From: Gammaproteobacteria bacterium
GTDB lineage: Bacteria > Pseudomonadota > Gammaproteobacteria > Enterobacterales > Kangiellaceae
Assembly (NCBI GenBank): GCA_013373375.1
Contig: JABXHY010000035.1
Coordinates: 1-64,000, forward strand
Direction of reading: 5' to 3'
DNA: 64,000 nt
Made by a program: the position numbers and the translations under genes. The first letter of the stretch is position 1; each line of letters opens with the position of its first letter. Shown here piece after piece: positions 41,365 to 55,895 of the stretch. The notes below the pieces were generated by a model. That model was not told the DNA's origin, did no database searches, and saw only the letters and a list, made by a program, of their open reading frames with translations.

Positions 41365-41949
41365 TTACATATATTTGTATACTAAATATCCAACAACTGC
41401 AAGTAGAATTACGACCCAGCCTAACCAATCAATTGTTTGCTTAAGTTTTCGGTCGATGGCTTCTCCACCCCAATAAACTATTGCAGCCACCAAATAGAAC
41501 CGAGCACCACGTCCAATAATCGAGGCAACGAGAAAAATTATCAGTGACATCTCGATTACCCCGGCGGTAATCGTGATTAACTTATAGGGGATTGGAGAAA
41601 AGCCTGCGGTGAAAACCACTACATAACCAAGCTCTGAATTCATTCTCTCTTGCAGGCTAGTAAAGGTATCCCGATATCCAAACTGATCGATTAGCGGCTG
41701 GATTAATTCAATTAAAGTCATTCCTAATAAATAACCCAAAATGCCACCAACCACAGAGCATGCGGTACAGACTGTTGCGTAAAACCAAGCTTTTTCACGT
41801 TTCGCCATCGCCATTGGCGCAAGCATGACGTCGACTGGGATCGGAAAAAAGATTGATTCAGCAACGCTCATTCCGCCAAGGTAATAGACTGCATGACGAT
41901 GTCCCGCTAATAGCAAGCACCGCTCATACATTTTGCTAAACAGCTTCAT
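41365..41949 (-). CDS. YqaA-family (DedA-like) membrane protein
   Basis: ESIFFPIPVDVMLAPMAMAKREKAW; nlpD-pcm neighbourhood. Confidence 0.9.
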   Translation of the reverse strand: MKLFSKMYERCLLLAGHRHAVYYLGGMSVAESIFFPIPVDVMLAPMAMAKREKAWFYATVCTACSVVGGILGYLLGMTLIELIQPLIDQFGYRDTFTSLQERMNSELGYVVVFTAGFSPIPYKLITITAGVIEMSLIIFLVASIIGRGARFYLVAAIVYWGGEAIDRKLKQTIDWLGWVVILLAVVGYLVYKYM

Positions 41950-41990
41950 AAGGAGAACTATCCGTGTGAATTGATAAAAAGATAAAAGGT

Positions 41991-42674
41991 TTAATCGATA
42001 GTGCCAGTCACTAATGGCACGAACTTTACTTTCTCCAAGGAAAGCTGCTCAAGTTCTCCATCGATTTTCTGCAACAACACAAGATCTTGAACGTCATTTT
42101 GTGCGCCTACGGGTATCACCATCCTTCCACCTTCCGCTAACTGTTCAATCAATTGTTCTGGAATGTTTTCTGGTGCCGCAGTCACAATAATGGCGTCGAA
42201 CGGTGCTTTTTCTTGCCAACCCAAATAACCATCACCGTGTCGATAAAAAATATTAAATAACCGCAAATTACGCAGTCTTTTTTGGGCAGCTCTTTGGAGG
42301 GGGCCGATTCTTTCGACTGAATAGACTTCTTTAAACATTTGCGACAACACTGCCGTTTGGTATCCGGAACCAGTGCCAATTTCAAGTACGGTATCTAGCT
42401 TACCTGAGTCCAATAACAACTCACTCATGCGAGCGACAATAAATGGCTGAGAGATTGTTTGCCCCATACCAATAGGCAATGCAGTATCTTCGTAAGCTCG
42501 ATGAGAAATCGCTTCATCAACAAATAAATGCCGAGGTGTTTGACTCATTATATCAAGCACAGCTTGCTTACTAATGCCTTCCTGTTTTAGGCGGCTCACC
42601 AGTCGCTCACGTGTTCGCTGCGACGTCATTCCGATCCCGGATCGTTGAAATGAATTCATAACTCCGACATCCAC
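41991..42674 (-). CDS. pcm: protein-L-isoaspartate O-methyltransferase
   Basis: [40 protein letters not shown]; overlaps surE. Confidence 0.96.
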   Translation of the reverse strand: MDVGVMNSFQRSGIGMTSQRTRERLVSRLKQEGISKQAVLDIMSQTPRHLFVDEAISHRAYEDTALPIGMGQTISQPFIVARMSELLLDSGKLDTVLEIGTGSGYQTAVLSQMFKEVYSVERIGPLQRAAQKRLRNLRLFNIFYRHGDGYLGWQEKAPFDAIIVTAAPENIPEQLIEQLAEGGRMVIPVGAQNDVQDLVLLQKIDGELEQLSLEKVKFVPLVTGTID

Positions 42675-43402
42675 TCCCCAACTTGTTCAAAGCAATCGTG
42701 TGCGGTGAGATCGACCGATAATGGAGTTATCGAAACGTAACCATTGTCCACCGCGTAAAAATCAGTCCCTTCAGATTCATCCTGTGCGCCCGGAGTTGGG
42801 CCGATCCAGTAAACTCTTCGTCCTTTGGGATCTTCTGCTGGAATAATAGTATCAGCTCTGTGCCGACTTCCCAAGCGAGTTAATTGATATCCAGCAATTT
42901 CTTCAAACGGAATATCAGGAATATTAATATTCAAAATTTTATTTAACGGTAACGGGTTAGTTTTTAATCGCTCGAGAACCTTCACTACCACACGAGCCGC
43001 GGTCTCGAAATGTTGACAATCAGGTCCAAGCAGCGACACTGCAATTGCGGGTAAACCAAGTGATCTTCCTTCCATGGCTGCTGCAACAGTACCACTGTAA
43101 AGGACATCATCGCCTAAGTTGGCACCATTATTTATACCGGCAACAACAATATCAGGCGCTTGCTCACAAATATGATAAGTACCAACATGAACGCAATCGG
43201 TCGGTGTTCCAGACACTGAGAAAAAGCCATTTGTTCGAGGAGTCACTCGTATTGGAACCTCAAGAGTTAATGAGTTTGAAGCTCCAGAGCAGTTTCTATC
43301 AGGGGCGATAACAGTGACATTGTGTAGCTCACGCAAATACTCGTACAAACACTCCAGTCCTGGCGCAAAGTATCCATCGTCATTACTCAACAAAATATTC
43401 AT
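42656..43402 (-). CDS. surE: 5'-nucleotidase SurE
   Basis: [43 protein letters not shown]. Confidence 0.97.
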   Translation of the reverse strand: MNILLSNDDGYFAPGLECLYEYLRELHNVTVIAPDRNCSGASNSLTLEVPIRVTPRTNGFFSVSGTPTDCVHVGTYHICEQAPDIVVAGINNGANLGDDVLYSGTVAAAMEGRSLGLPAIAVSLLGPDCQHFETAARVVVKVLERLKTNPLPLNKILNINIPDIPFEEIAGYQLTRLGSRHRADTIIPAEDPKGRRVYWIGPTPGAQDESEGTDFYAVDNGYVSITPLSVDLTAHDCFEQVGEWMSEL

Positions 43403-43430
43403 GATTTTTGGCTCTCGATTAATTTACTCT

Positions 43431-44483
43431 TTAAGCTCGTTTGAAGCCTGTTGACTGATCATTAATATTGCCAAGCTCAGTTAATAACTCAGTCGCATAA
43501 CTTCCGCTGGATAAGGAAAATCTTAATCTTAAATCAGAATTAGAGTGCCACTCCCACTGTAAATTGTCTGGGATTACCCTTAGCGGCCTAAAGTCTGACT
43601 TTACTCTTAACTGTTTAAGTGCAGGTAAGTAATCTTCCCACAACGACTCATAAATGCTTACGAGTTCATCAGTTAGATATTCTGCATAATCCTGTCCGGG
43701 CATAATTCCGCAAATATGAACATCGCCAGATTCAAGTCTTGATTCGATAGACTCATCATTTTGTTCATACTCAAAAAAAGAACGACTGCCAGACAAATTG
43801 ATTTTGTCATTTTCACCAGGCTGTAACCAAGTACCTTGCTCTATTCGAAACCCCAAAACTTGATTAAAACACCATGAACGCAAAGCAGAGAAATAAATGG
43901 ATTCTTGATGTCGTTTTACACGACGCTTGTCGACCAACACGTCATGCGCGCGCTTTATGTTCTGCATATCGTGACCAAAGCGCTGAGTACCAAAATAGTT
44001 AGGATAACCGGATAATTTTATTTTACTTAAATGCCGTTCAATCGCATCGGTTTCACCTTCAACTTCACGAAGTACAATATCAAATTGATTTCTCGCTATA
44101 GCACCTTGTCGTAATTTTTTGTTATTTCGCACTTGTTTGATCAATCGACAACCTTCTATTGCGTCTATTGCTTCAGGTTCGATCAAAGAGTCCTTTGTCA
44201 GGCTGAACCATTGCTGAGTAACCGCATGACGATCTTTAAGTCCGGCATAACCGATATCCCGTTCTTTACACCCGACTAATTTTGCCAGCTGTTGCGCCAC
44301 CCAATTAGTGTTTGCGCCACGCTTTTCAATCAGCAAAAAAAGATGTTCACCTTCATTACTAGGGTCAAAACTTAATATTTCATTGACCAAAAAGTCGTCA
44401 GGGCTACTTTTCAGCTTTGCAGAAGTAATCGATGACTCAAGTGTTTTCGGCCAATTGTAACGAATGATTGTTTCATTATTCAT
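43431..44483 (-). CDS. truD: tRNA pseudouridine(13) synthase TruD
   Basis: IGYAGLKDRHAVTQQWFSL; NYFGTQRFG. Confidence 0.95.
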   Translation of the reverse strand: MNNETIIRYNWPKTLESSITSAKLKSSPDDFLVNEILSFDPSNEGEHLFLLIEKRGANTNWVAQQLAKLVGCKERDIGYAGLKDRHAVTQQWFSLTKDSLIEPEAIDAIEGCRLIKQVRNNKKLRQGAIARNQFDIVLREVEGETDAIERHLSKIKLSGYPNYFGTQRFGHDMQNIKRAHDVLVDKRRVKRHQESIYFSALRSWCFNQVLGFRIEQGTWLQPGENDKINLSGSRSFFEYEQNDESIESRLESGDVHICGIMPGQDYAEYLTDELVSIYESLWEDYLPALKQLRVKSDFRPLRVIPDNLQWEWHSNSDLRLRFSLSSGSYATELLTELGNINDQSTGFKRA

Positions 44484-44547
44484 ATGCGCATTAACTTTTT
44501 GGTAGAATTAATACAAATTTTCAGTAGAAGAATCAATTAAAGATCGC

Positions 44548-45030
44548 TTAAAAAGATTCACTGGTTAGTAATACAACTGCATGAACAGCGATACCTTCTT
44601 TACGACCAACGTATCCCATACCTTCAGTCGTAGTTGCTTTTACATTCAGTTGTGAAAGATTACATTTTAGGTCATCAGCTAAATGGTTTTTCATTGCAGA
44701 AATGTGTGGTGCCATTTTGGGCGTTTGAGCAACTATGGTGACATCTAAATTACCTACCGCCAAACCTTTGGACTGGACCATTTTAAAAACGCGTTGCAGT
44801 AACAGTCGACTATTAATATTGGAAAATTCCGCGCACTGATCCGAAAAATGTGTACCAATATCACCTTCTCCGATGGCGCCTAATAACGCATCGCAAACTG
44901 CATGCAACACAACATCTCCATCAGAATGTGCCAGCAACCCAATATTCGAATCAATCGTCACACCACCTAAAATAAGCGGTGATTCACCACCGAATTTATG
45001 AGCATCGAAACCATGGCCAATTTTAATCAT
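44548..45030 (-). CDS. ispF: 2-C-methyl-D-erythritol 2,4-cyclodiphosphate synthase
   Basis: [30 protein letters not shown]. Confidence 0.97.
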   Translation of the reverse strand: MIKIGHGFDAHKFGGESPLILGGVTIDSNIGLLAHSDGDVVLHAVCDALLGAIGEGDIGTHFSDQCAEFSNINSRLLLQRVFKMVQSKGLAVGNLDVTIVAQTPKMAPHISAMKNHLADDLKCNLSQLNVKATTTEGMGYVGRKEGIAVHAVVLLTSESF

Positions 45031-45031
45031 T

Positions 45032-45757
45032 TTAATTCTCTGATAATTTATTTTTGTTTTGTGACTGATGAGATTGAAGAATTAACTCTGCCAACACTAA
45101 GTCGTCGGGATAGGTAATTTTAATATTATCTTGTCGACCTTCTATAATATTCAAATGATAACCAATTCGTTCGATTGCTTGAGCCTCATCCGTCGGAATA
45201 AAAGCTTCATCTCGACAGCTCGACAATGCTCGAATGAGTAACTCAGATCTTACGAGCTGTGGAGTAAATGCCCTAAATAAATTATCTCTGCTAACAGTCG
45301 AAAGGCTTTCATTTTCATGACGCTTTTTCAAAGTATCAACAACCGGACCGGCCAATAAAGCGCCTGCTTTAAAGTTTTCTCGTTGCTTCAATAAACGGCA
45401 CAAGTCGGCTTGATGTAAACAAGGCCTTGCGGCATCGTGCACTAATATCCAATCAGCATTGCAATTGTCAGAAATGTATTGGCATCCCGACAATACCGAG
45501 TCTATTCGCTCATTGCCGCCCGGAACACAAATTACTTTTTGATACTTATTAAGTAATACAGAAAGAAAGTTATTGGTCGAATCACCGACCACCACAATGC
45601 CTGCGATGTCGGCTTGCAATAAAAAAAGCTCTAGAGAATATTCGATAACAAGCTTTTGATTGATGGTTAAAAATTGCTTTGGAGTTTCAGATTGCATTCG
45701 CGAACCAGAGCCAGCTGCGGGTAACACCACCCACACATTTGCTTTGGACGAACTCAT
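45032..45757 (-). CDS. ispD: 2-C-methyl-D-erythritol 4-phosphate cytidylyltransferase
   Basis: [28 protein letters not shown]. Confidence 0.97.
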   Translation of the reverse strand: MSSSKANVWVVLPAAGSGSRMQSETPKQFLTINQKLVIEYSLELFLLQADIAGIVVVGDSTNNFLSVLLNKYQKVICVPGGNERIDSVLSGCQYISDNCNADWILVHDAARPCLHQADLCRLLKQRENFKAGALLAGPVVDTLKKRHENESLSTVSRDNLFRAFTPQLVRSELLIRALSSCRDEAFIPTDEAQAIERIGYHLNIIEGRQDNIKITYPDDLVLAELILQSHQSQNKNKLSEN

Positions 45758-45761
45758 ATCT

Positions 45762-46094
45762 TTATTGTTTCACATTTTTCTTTGAGGGAACGAAGCGGTA
45801 GAAAGTCTCTCCAGGCTTAATCATACCAAGGTGAAAACGTGCATACTGCTCGATAGCATCGTTATTGTCTCTTAACGCTTTTACCTGGCGCAATAGTTCA
45901 TCATTACGGGCCCGTAGCTGCTTATTAGCATTGCGCTGATCAGCCACTTGCTGTTCCAGTTGGCGTAATTCAATAAAGCCACCGTCAGAAGACCACAAGC
46001 GGACTTGTAATCCGATCAACATCACTGTTAAAACTAATGCCCACCACTTCATATGTCTACTTCCGAGGCGCAATAAGCGCCTCATATCAATCAA
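45762..46094 (-). CDS. ftsB: cell division protein FtsB
   Basis: Single TM plus coiled coil; position between eno and ispD; ARFHLGMIKPGETFY. Confidence 0.93.
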   Translation of the reverse strand: MIDMRRLLRLGSRHMKWWALVLTVMLIGLQVRLWSSDGGFIELRQLEQQVADQRNANKQLRARNDELLRQVKALRDNNDAIEQYARFHLGMIKPGETFYRFVPSKKNVKQ

Positions 46095-46097
46095 CGA

Positions 46098-47402
<1,305 letters not shown>

Positions 47403-47457
47403 CTATTCAGAGCTGGATAGCTGTATTTGTTAAAAGTTTAATTAGTGAACTTTCGAT

Positions 47458-48297
47458 TTAATTCATCAATTCGTGTTCAATAAATGGTGCTGATTTTACC
47501 GTTTGATCGATTTGTTTAAGCATTTCGAGCATCGATTCAATTCGTTTCATTGGGAAAGAGTTAGGCCCATCACTTTTCGCGTTCTCAGGATCAGGATGAG
47601 TTTCCATAAACAATCCAGAAATGCCGGCCGCCATCGCTGCTCGCGCTAAAACAGGAACGAATTCTCTCTGGCCACCACTTTTAGCTCCTAAACCACCTGG
47701 TTGTTGCACCGAATGGGTTGCATCATAAACCACCGGGCAACCGGTTTCTCTCATAATTGCCATACCGCGCATGTCAGATACCAAAGTGTTGTATCCAAAA
47801 CTAACACCTCGTTCACACACCATAATGTTTTCGTTACCAGTTGCTTTTGCTTTGTTTACCACATTGACCATGTCCCACGGCGCCTGGAACTGTCCTTTTT
47901 TAATATTTACTGGAATGCCCGCTTCACAAACTCGCTGAATGAAATTGGTTTGACGAACCAAAAAAGCCGGTGTTTGAATGACATCCACAACTGCCGCAAC
48001 CTGATCAATTGGCGTGTCTTCGTGAACATCGGTCAACACCGGAACGTTAATTTGTTTTTTCACTTTATCAAGAATTTTTAAGCCTTGTTCTAAGCCAGGA
48101 CCACGAAAGCTGGTATGAGACGAGCGATTGGCTTTGTCAAAACTCGATTTATAGATAAACGGAATACCTAATTTATCGGTGACTTCTTTCAAGTAGCCAG
48201 CTGTGTCTAACGCAAGTTGCTCGCTTTCGATCACACAAGGTCCTGCAATCAAGAAAAATGGTTGGTCAATACCAACATCAAATCCACACAGTTTCAT
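47458..48297 (-). CDS. kdsA: 3-deoxy-8-phosphooctulonate synthase
   Basis: [20 protein letters not shown]; start MKLCGFDVG preferred. Confidence 0.96.
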   Translation of the reverse strand: MKLCGFDVGIDQPFFLIAGPCVIESEQLALDTAGYLKEVTDKLGIPFIYKSSFDKANRSSHTSFRGPGLEQGLKILDKVKKQINVPVLTDVHEDTPIDQVAAVVDVIQTPAFLVRQTNFIQRVCEAGIPVNIKKGQFQAPWDMVNVVNKAKATGNENIMVCERGVSFGYNTLVSDMRGMAIMRETGCPVVYDATHSVQQPGGLGAKSGGQREFVPVLARAAMAAGISGLFMETHPDPENAKSDGPNSFPMKRIESMLEMLKQIDQTVKSAPFIEHELMN

Positions 48298-48312
48298 ATT
48301 GCCTCCTGACAA

Positions 48313-49965
<1,653 letters not shown>

Positions 49966-50249
49966 TCACCAGCTTTATATGGCCTCAAACCATACACCTA
50001 AATGCGACTATTAACGCCGGTAAGTCACTGTAATATGAACGCTTTTTAGATAATTTTGTAAAGATGCAGGAAACCACATCAAGACGGGACGATAGTATAT
50101 CAAATAAACTCACTCTGTTTCGACAAAAATTCCTTTTTGGATAGCTTTTTATTGGTTATGGTAGCGAAATATTTATAACTTCCGCTTCACAAGCGCTTGC
50201 CAGAGTTACCCACCTTGGTCAGCACATCAGCGATTGGAGAATACTTTAC

Positions 50250-52451
50250 ATGCAAAAGCATATTGTACTCTTTGGCATTGGGCTTGCCATTTGTGCCTGC
50301 TCAGATAACAACCAGGTTGCTAATGACGACTCACTGGCTGGCAATGCAAGCAATAACTCAGGAACAACAATGGTTAATAATACTGTCCAAAAAGTTCAAC
50401 CTCCGGTAGCCAAGAAAATACCCCATAAACTTGTACAACACGGTAATACCAGAATTGATAATTATTATTGGATGCGAGACGACTCGAGAAAAAGCCCAGA
50501 AGTGATTGAGCATTTACAGCGTGAAAACGAATTTGCAGCTCAACAACTTGAGCCGATGGAAGATTTAAAAAACAAAATTTTAGCTGAAATAAATGGTCGT
50601 ATAGAAAAAGATGACTCTAGTGTTCCTTATCTCGACAGAGGGTACTACTACTATTCACAATTTAAAGGTGACCAAGAATACCCTGTATACGCTAGACGTA
50701 AAGGCTCGCTTTCGGCCCCCGAAGAAATACTTTTAGATGGCAACCAAATGGCAGCCGAGCATGAATATTTTAATATCGGTGATCTAGAAGTAAGCCAAAA
50801 TAATCAATTACTCGCCTTCTCCACCGATACCCTTAGCCGCCGAGTTTACACCATTCAATTTAAAGATCTTCAATCAGGGAAGTTATTGAACGACTCGATT
50901 AAAGAAACAAATGGTCAAGTTATTTGGGCAAACGATAATAAAAATCTTTTTTATATCCGCAAAGACCCTCAGACATTATTAGGATATCAGGTTTATCGCC
51001 ATACTTTAGGAACCCCGCAAGAAAGTGACACCTTAGTATATGAAGAAAACGATCTCACCTATTACACTTCTCTAGGCAAAACCAAAGACGACTCCATAAT
51101 CTATATATATCACGACAGTACCACGACACGCGGAGCATCGATCGTTGACGCAAATAATCCTGAAGCTTCATTTGTACCTTTTACAGAACTGGAAGATAAC
51201 CACGAATACGAATTCGATAAAATTGGCGAGTACTTTTATATACTGACGAATTGGCAAGCCAAAAACTATCGAATTATGAAAGTGCATCAGTCAAATCATG
51301 CCGACCGAAGTAAGTGGCAAACAGTGGTAGAACATAATGACGATATTTTCTTAACTGATTTTGAGCTGTTAAAAGACTTTCTTGTAATCGAGCAAAAGCA
51401 ACGTGGAGTTAGCGAGATCAACATTCGAAAGTATGACAATGCAGAGACAGAGTCATTACAGTTTGACGATCCGATATTTGTTGCAGGGTTTAGCAACAAT
51501 GTATCACTGGGCAGCAATACACTTCGCCTCTACTACAGTTCAATGACAACACCAACAACGATCTTTGATATCAACTTGGACTCTGGTAAACGTGAGACTT
51601 TAAAACAACAAAAGGTTTTAGATAACGATTTTCATCCCAGCAATTACGAAAGCAAAAGAATTTTTGTTAAAGCAAGAGATGGCGTTGAAGTTCCAGTATC
51701 CTTAGTGTATCGAAAAAATACTTTCAAGCAGGATGGAAAAAATCCACTTTATGTTTACGCCTATGGCTCTTATGGAATAACCATAGAACCATCGTTTTCT
51801 GCCAGTCTTTTATCTTTGTTGGATCGAGGGTTTGTTTACGCAATCGCTCATATTCGTGGTGGCCAAATGTTAGGAGTTCCTTGGTACGATGGAGGAAAGC
51901 TAAAAAACAAGCGAAATTCCTTCACCGACTTTATCGATGTCACTAATAATTTGCTCGAACTTAAATATGGTTCAAAGGAAAAAGTATTCGCAGCCGGAGG
52001 AAGTGCAGGAGGATTACTAATGGGCGGAGTTATTAATATGGCTCCTGAACTGTATACCGGCGTTGCTGCACACGTTCCTTTTGTTGATGTTGTCACAACC
52101 ATGTCAGACCCATCAATTCCTTTAACTACCAACGAATACGATGAATGGGGTAACCCTGCCAATAAAGACGATTATGAATACATCTTGTCTTATTCGCCTT
52201 ACGACCAAGTATCGAAACAAGATTATCCAAACTTATTAGTGACGACAGGCCTTCACGACTCACAAGTGCAGTACTTCGAACCAATGAAATGGGTTGCCAA
52301 ACTTAGAGAGTACAAATCTAATGACAACCTACTTATCTTTAAAACCGATATGGAGGCAGGCCATGGCGGTGCATCGGGTCGCTTTAAGCAAAATGAAACC
52401 AAAGCACTTGAGTATGCCTTTTTTGCCTATTTGGCAGGAAAAACGGAATAA
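50250..52451 (+). CDS. S9 prolyl oligopeptidase family (oligopeptidase B-like), probable lipoprotein
   Basis: N-term AICAC then low-complexity; NYYWMRDDSR; GGSAGGLLMGGVIN catalytic Ser. Confidence 0.9.
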   Translation: MQKHIVLFGIGLAICACSDNNQVANDDSLAGNASNNSGTTMVNNTVQKVQPPVAKKIPHKLVQHGNTRIDNYYWMRDDSRKSPEVIEHLQRENEFAAQQLEPMEDLKNKILAEINGRIEKDDSSVPYLDRGYYYYSQFKGDQEYPVYARRKGSLSAPEEILLDGNQMAAEHEYFNIGDLEVSQNNQLLAFSTDTLSRRVYTIQFKDLQSGKLLNDSIKETNGQVIWANDNKNLFYIRKDPQTLLGYQVYRHTLGTPQESDTLVYEENDLTYYTSLGKTKDDSIIYIYHDSTTTRGASIVDANNPEASFVPFTELEDNHEYEFDKIGEYFYILTNWQAKNYRIMKVHQSNHADRSKWQTVVEHNDDIFLTDFELLKDFLVIEQKQRGVSEINIRKYDNAETESLQFDDPIFVAGFSNNVSLGSNTLRLYYSSMTTPTTIFDINLDSGKRETLKQQKVLDNDFHPSNYESKRIFVKARDGVEVPVSLVYRKNTFKQDGKNPLYVYAYGSYGITIEPSFSASLLSLLDRGFVYAIAHIRGGQMLGVPWYDGGKLKNKRNSFTDFIDVTNNLLELKYGSKEKVFAAGGSAGGLLMGGVINMAPELYTGVAAHVPFVDVVTTMSDPSIPLTTNEYDEWGNPANKDDYEYILSYSPYDQVSKQDYPNLLVTTGLHDSQVQYFEPMKWVAKLREYKSNDNLLIFKTDMEAGHGGASGRFKQNETKALEYAFFAYLAGKTE

Positions 52452-52560
52452 AAAATAAATTGTATAAGAATATAAAATTAGTTCATTTAGTTCGGTTGGA
52501 TTTATTTTGGATTGCAAAATCTATCTGATAGTTTCAAGTTTAGCTTCTTTTTTTCAATAC

Positions 52561-52587
52561 GCACCAGCCTAATCAATAGGCTGGTGC
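52561..52587. repeat. 11-bp perfect hairpin between convergent peptidase genes
   Basis: GCACCAGCCTA-ATCAA-TAGGCTGGTGC; no T-tract on either strand. Confidence 0.85.
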
Positions 52588-52603
52588 GCTGAACATACAT
52601 TCT

Positions 52604-55471
52604 TTATTGGAGTTTTTTAGTTACGCACTTCGAAGTTGAACAGAATTGATAATTAGCAATGTCTGCTTGTTCTCTATGCGCATTCCCAATATTCCAACCA
52701 ATCATCGAGCGCTTTTGTTCTGACAAAATAGTCGTTTTAAAAAATTCCAGAATATCCGCACGCGAGAGCGCGTTTATCTCTTTAATAAGATTATCTCGAG
52801 TATCAAACGCATAATTGTCTTCAAGTAATTCAGAATGATAATAAAAAACCTTTTCGCCCACATTCTTAAATTTCTTATCAATATCAGACAATAAACCTTC
52901 ACGATGTTGGTCAAACTCCTGCTGAGAAACCGTCGATAAAAAAGATTCTTGCTCTAAAAGAAACTCCTCCATCTTTACCTTTAGCTCAGCAGGGTGAGCT
53001 TTAGGTGATTGTATATGCATCATAATTGAAGGCGTTTTATCAATAGCACGTCTGGTTAAGCCAACGATATAACCATACTGCTGATCGGTACGTAATGATT
53101 TGTAAAAACGCTGTCGCAAAACCTGCGCTAGCATCCTAAACTTCACATCTTCTTTAATTGATTCGGTCTCTCCGCTGATAACATATAAAATTGAGGAGTC
53201 ATCATGATCAATCTTAACGTTTCGAATTGGCTGAATTGACTGTTTCAACTTCACTGTCTCAAGTTTAGGCTTAGCGTTTTCAGTAAGCGAGCCATCAAAT
53301 TTTTTCTTAAGTAGATCACCAACGCTTTCAACTTCGGCTTTACTCACGTTCCCAGAGTAAACTCCATCAATTTCAATTTTTGATAGTAAAGTTCTAATTT
53401 CCGATTGAAACTGCTCAAACTCTAAGTCACTCAACAACTCGAACTTGGCTTGTGGAGTAAGGCCGTCGCTGTAAAGCTCAGTCAATGTTGCGGTATACAC
53501 TTGTTGTATAGGATAACTAAACTTAAAGTTTTGATACTCTTGTAACTTGTTCAGTTTGATTCTCTCAAACACGTCTTTGGGAATTGTAGAAGCATTAAAA
53601 TTTTCAAGTAAACTTGATAATAACAAGTCGACTTTCTCATCAAACCCACTCACACTCAAGCCATAGCCCAAAGGAGAACTCCATATGTTATAATACAATC
53701 CAGCAAGGCTAGCGTTATAGGCGTCTGTGTTTGCAATATCACTAATAATTTCAGCGTGAAGCTCCTGTACAACTTGTGATAACTTTGACTGTTGAAGCTC
53801 TGGGCTATAAATATTGAAAGATAAAGCCGCTTTTGGAAGACCAAACTCATTTTCATTTGTCATCCAAAGTTTAATCCCTTTAGACTCATAAGTAAGCTCG
53901 GGTTTAACAACAGAATTATCTTTTTCCAAACTCAAATTCTCAGCTATGTATGGGTTTGCTTTTGGTAATGAAAACTCTGAATAAATACTTACATTGCGCC
54001 ATTTTTCTACTCTTTCCTCCTGAATCTTACTCATAGAGTAAGAGACATCGTAAAGAGGCTCGTTCTTATCTCCTTTCACATCGGGAGAAGTAACAATGAT
54101 TCTTGCGTTTTCAGGAGTGATGTAGGACAAGAACTCTTGTATCATCTTGGGATTAAACTGCTCATAAACTCGCCAGTGATCAAGGGCGTGTTCAGCCGGA
54201 TAGTGCTGTAAACCAGACGCAATATTTGCAGCTAAGTAAGACGCTGTATATTTCTCTTGAAACTCAAATTGATTATGTGCAATTTGGGCCTTTTCAGAAA
54301 AAATAGATTCTTGAATCCCCTGCTCCCTGATTAACTTTATGTAGCTGAAAAATAATTCTATGACCTCTTCTCGATTCTCATATCCTTTGTTGGTCAACTC
54401 TATATCCACTCCGAGACGTGTGAAGTCATGAGGTCCCCAGGTGGGTATTGAAAGTGATTTAACATAACCTTTTTTCTTCAGAACGCCATAAAGCGAACCT
54501 TCGACTTCATGACCGACTAAGTGGCTTAGGTAGTTAATGGGTTTTTCTTTAAAAAACGGCATGCTATCTGGTAAAGCAAAACGTATAGTGAGATTACGCT
54601 TGTTCTCGAGTGTCTGAACAAAAACTTCTACGCCTCTTTGCGAAGGAAGGTAAGGCTCAGGTCGATCATAGGATTTTTCAAATCCATTATTAGGTACGTC
54701 GGAAAATTTATTCTCAGCCCAACTCATTAATTCTTGAGTTGAGTAATTCCCTACAACCACAAGCGTCATGATACCTGCGGAGTAATATGACTTATAATGC
54801 TCTATCACATCATCATAAATCGAGCTATTCTTGTTGTCACTCAAGGTATCCAAGTTACCAACAGAAAACTGAGTCATTGGATGTTCAGGGTTTGCCGTTT
54901 GTTTAACCGCTTCATTAAAACGGCGCCAATTGTCTTTAATTTTTAACTTGTACTCAGAGTGAACTGCTTCGCGTTCTTTTTGTACGAACTCCTTATCGAA
55001 TAATGGATCGATGAAAAAGCGAGAAAAGCGGTCGAGTGCAGGTTCAAACTGCTCGTTATTAATTTCAAAGAAATAAGTTGTATGCTCCATTCCAGTGCTG
55101 GCATTTTGACTACCGCCGTGCTTCTCGATGAACTCACTGTACTCTTCAACTTTGGGATATTTCTTGGTACCGAGAAAAAGCATATGCTCCAGATAGTGAC
55201 TAAGACCCTCTCTGTCTTTAGGGTCGGCCAGGTGCCCTACATGTACATCTAAAGCAGCAGCAGCTTTATCCGCATCCGGATCAGAAATTACAACCACCTT
55301 TAAACCATTCTCAAGAGTTTGAAAAGCATATGAGCGATCATCAATTTCTGGTTTAATTACTGTTACGGCCGACGTTGCACCGATAGAAGAGGTACTCTGG
55401 CAGCCGACCAAACTTAAAGAAACACCGGTTGTCAACAGAACAGCAGAAACAATAGTTTTAATGCGAAACAT
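52604..55471 (-). CDS. M16 pitrilysin/insulinase-family metallopeptidase, probable lipoprotein
   Basis: Lipobox SLVGC; HYLEHMLFLGTKKYP inverted zinc motif. Confidence 0.93.
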   Translation of the reverse strand: MFRIKTIVSAVLLTTGVSLSLVGCQSTSSIGATSAVTVIKPEIDDRSYAFQTLENGLKVVVISDPDADKAAAALDVHVGHLADPKDREGLSHYLEHMLFLGTKKYPKVEEYSEFIEKHGGSQNASTGMEHTTYFFEINNEQFEPALDRFSRFFIDPLFDKEFVQKEREAVHSEYKLKIKDNWRRFNEAVKQTANPEHPMTQFSVGNLDTLSDNKNSSIYDDVIEHYKSYYSAGIMTLVVVGNYSTQELMSWAENKFSDVPNNGFEKSYDRPEPYLPSQRGVEVFVQTLENKRNLTIRFALPDSMPFFKEKPINYLSHLVGHEVEGSLYGVLKKKGYVKSLSIPTWGPHDFTRLGVDIELTNKGYENREEVIELFFSYIKLIREQGIQESIFSEKAQIAHNQFEFQEKYTASYLAANIASGLQHYPAEHALDHWRVYEQFNPKMIQEFLSYITPENARIIVTSPDVKGDKNEPLYDVSYSMSKIQEERVEKWRNVSIYSEFSLPKANPYIAENLSLEKDNSVVKPELTYESKGIKLWMTNENEFGLPKAALSFNIYSPELQQSKLSQVVQELHAEIISDIANTDAYNASLAGLYYNIWSSPLGYGLSVSGFDEKVDLLLSSLLENFNASTIPKDVFERIKLNKLQEYQNFKFSYPIQQVYTATLTELYSDGLTPQAKFELLSDLEFEQFQSEIRTLLSKIEIDGVYSGNVSKAEVESVGDLLKKKFDGSLTENAKPKLETVKLKQSIQPIRNVKIDHDDSSILYVISGETESIKEDVKFRMLAQVLRQRFYKSLRTDQQYGYIVGLTRRAIDKTPSIMMHIQSPKAHPAELKVKMEEFLLEQESFLSTVSQQEFDQHREGLLSDIDKKFKNVGEKVFYYHSELLEDNYAFDTRDNLIKEINALSRADILEFFKTTILSEQKRSMIGWNIGNAHREQADIANYQFCSTSKCVTKKLQ

Positions 55472-55491
55472 TTCAATATCCTTGTATAAAT

Positions 55492-55527
55492 CAGTTGGTT
55501 TAAATACCGCAGTTGGTTTAAATACCG
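55492..55527. repeat. perfect 2 x 18 bp tandem duplication upstream of M16 gene
   Basis: CAGTTGGTTTAAATACCG CAGTTGGTTTAAATACCG. Confidence 0.95.
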
Positions 55528-55895
55528 TGAATGACTCATTTGCTCTTCATAACAACTAAATTTTAATTTTTCTCGAGTCAATTCATAACTTTCAATAAGA
55601 AAAGGATTTAACGAGACCAGTCATCAAAACGGTCTAATTCACCTTCTTAGTGATAAACGTATCACCTCAGATTGCCAGCATTACGCTTTCAGTTCCACCT
55701 CAAGTCCTATTTGCAACAAATATATTACTGTGAAAATTACCACACCTAACAAACATCTCAACCCTTGATTCAGTACTTTTTTTCATTTACTGCGAATAAG
55801 ATAAATGAATTTGATAGCCTAAAGTTAGAGATAAGAAAACCAAAAACAAACAGTAGATTCCTAAAATTCGAACGAATACGTATTGATAGGATTAA

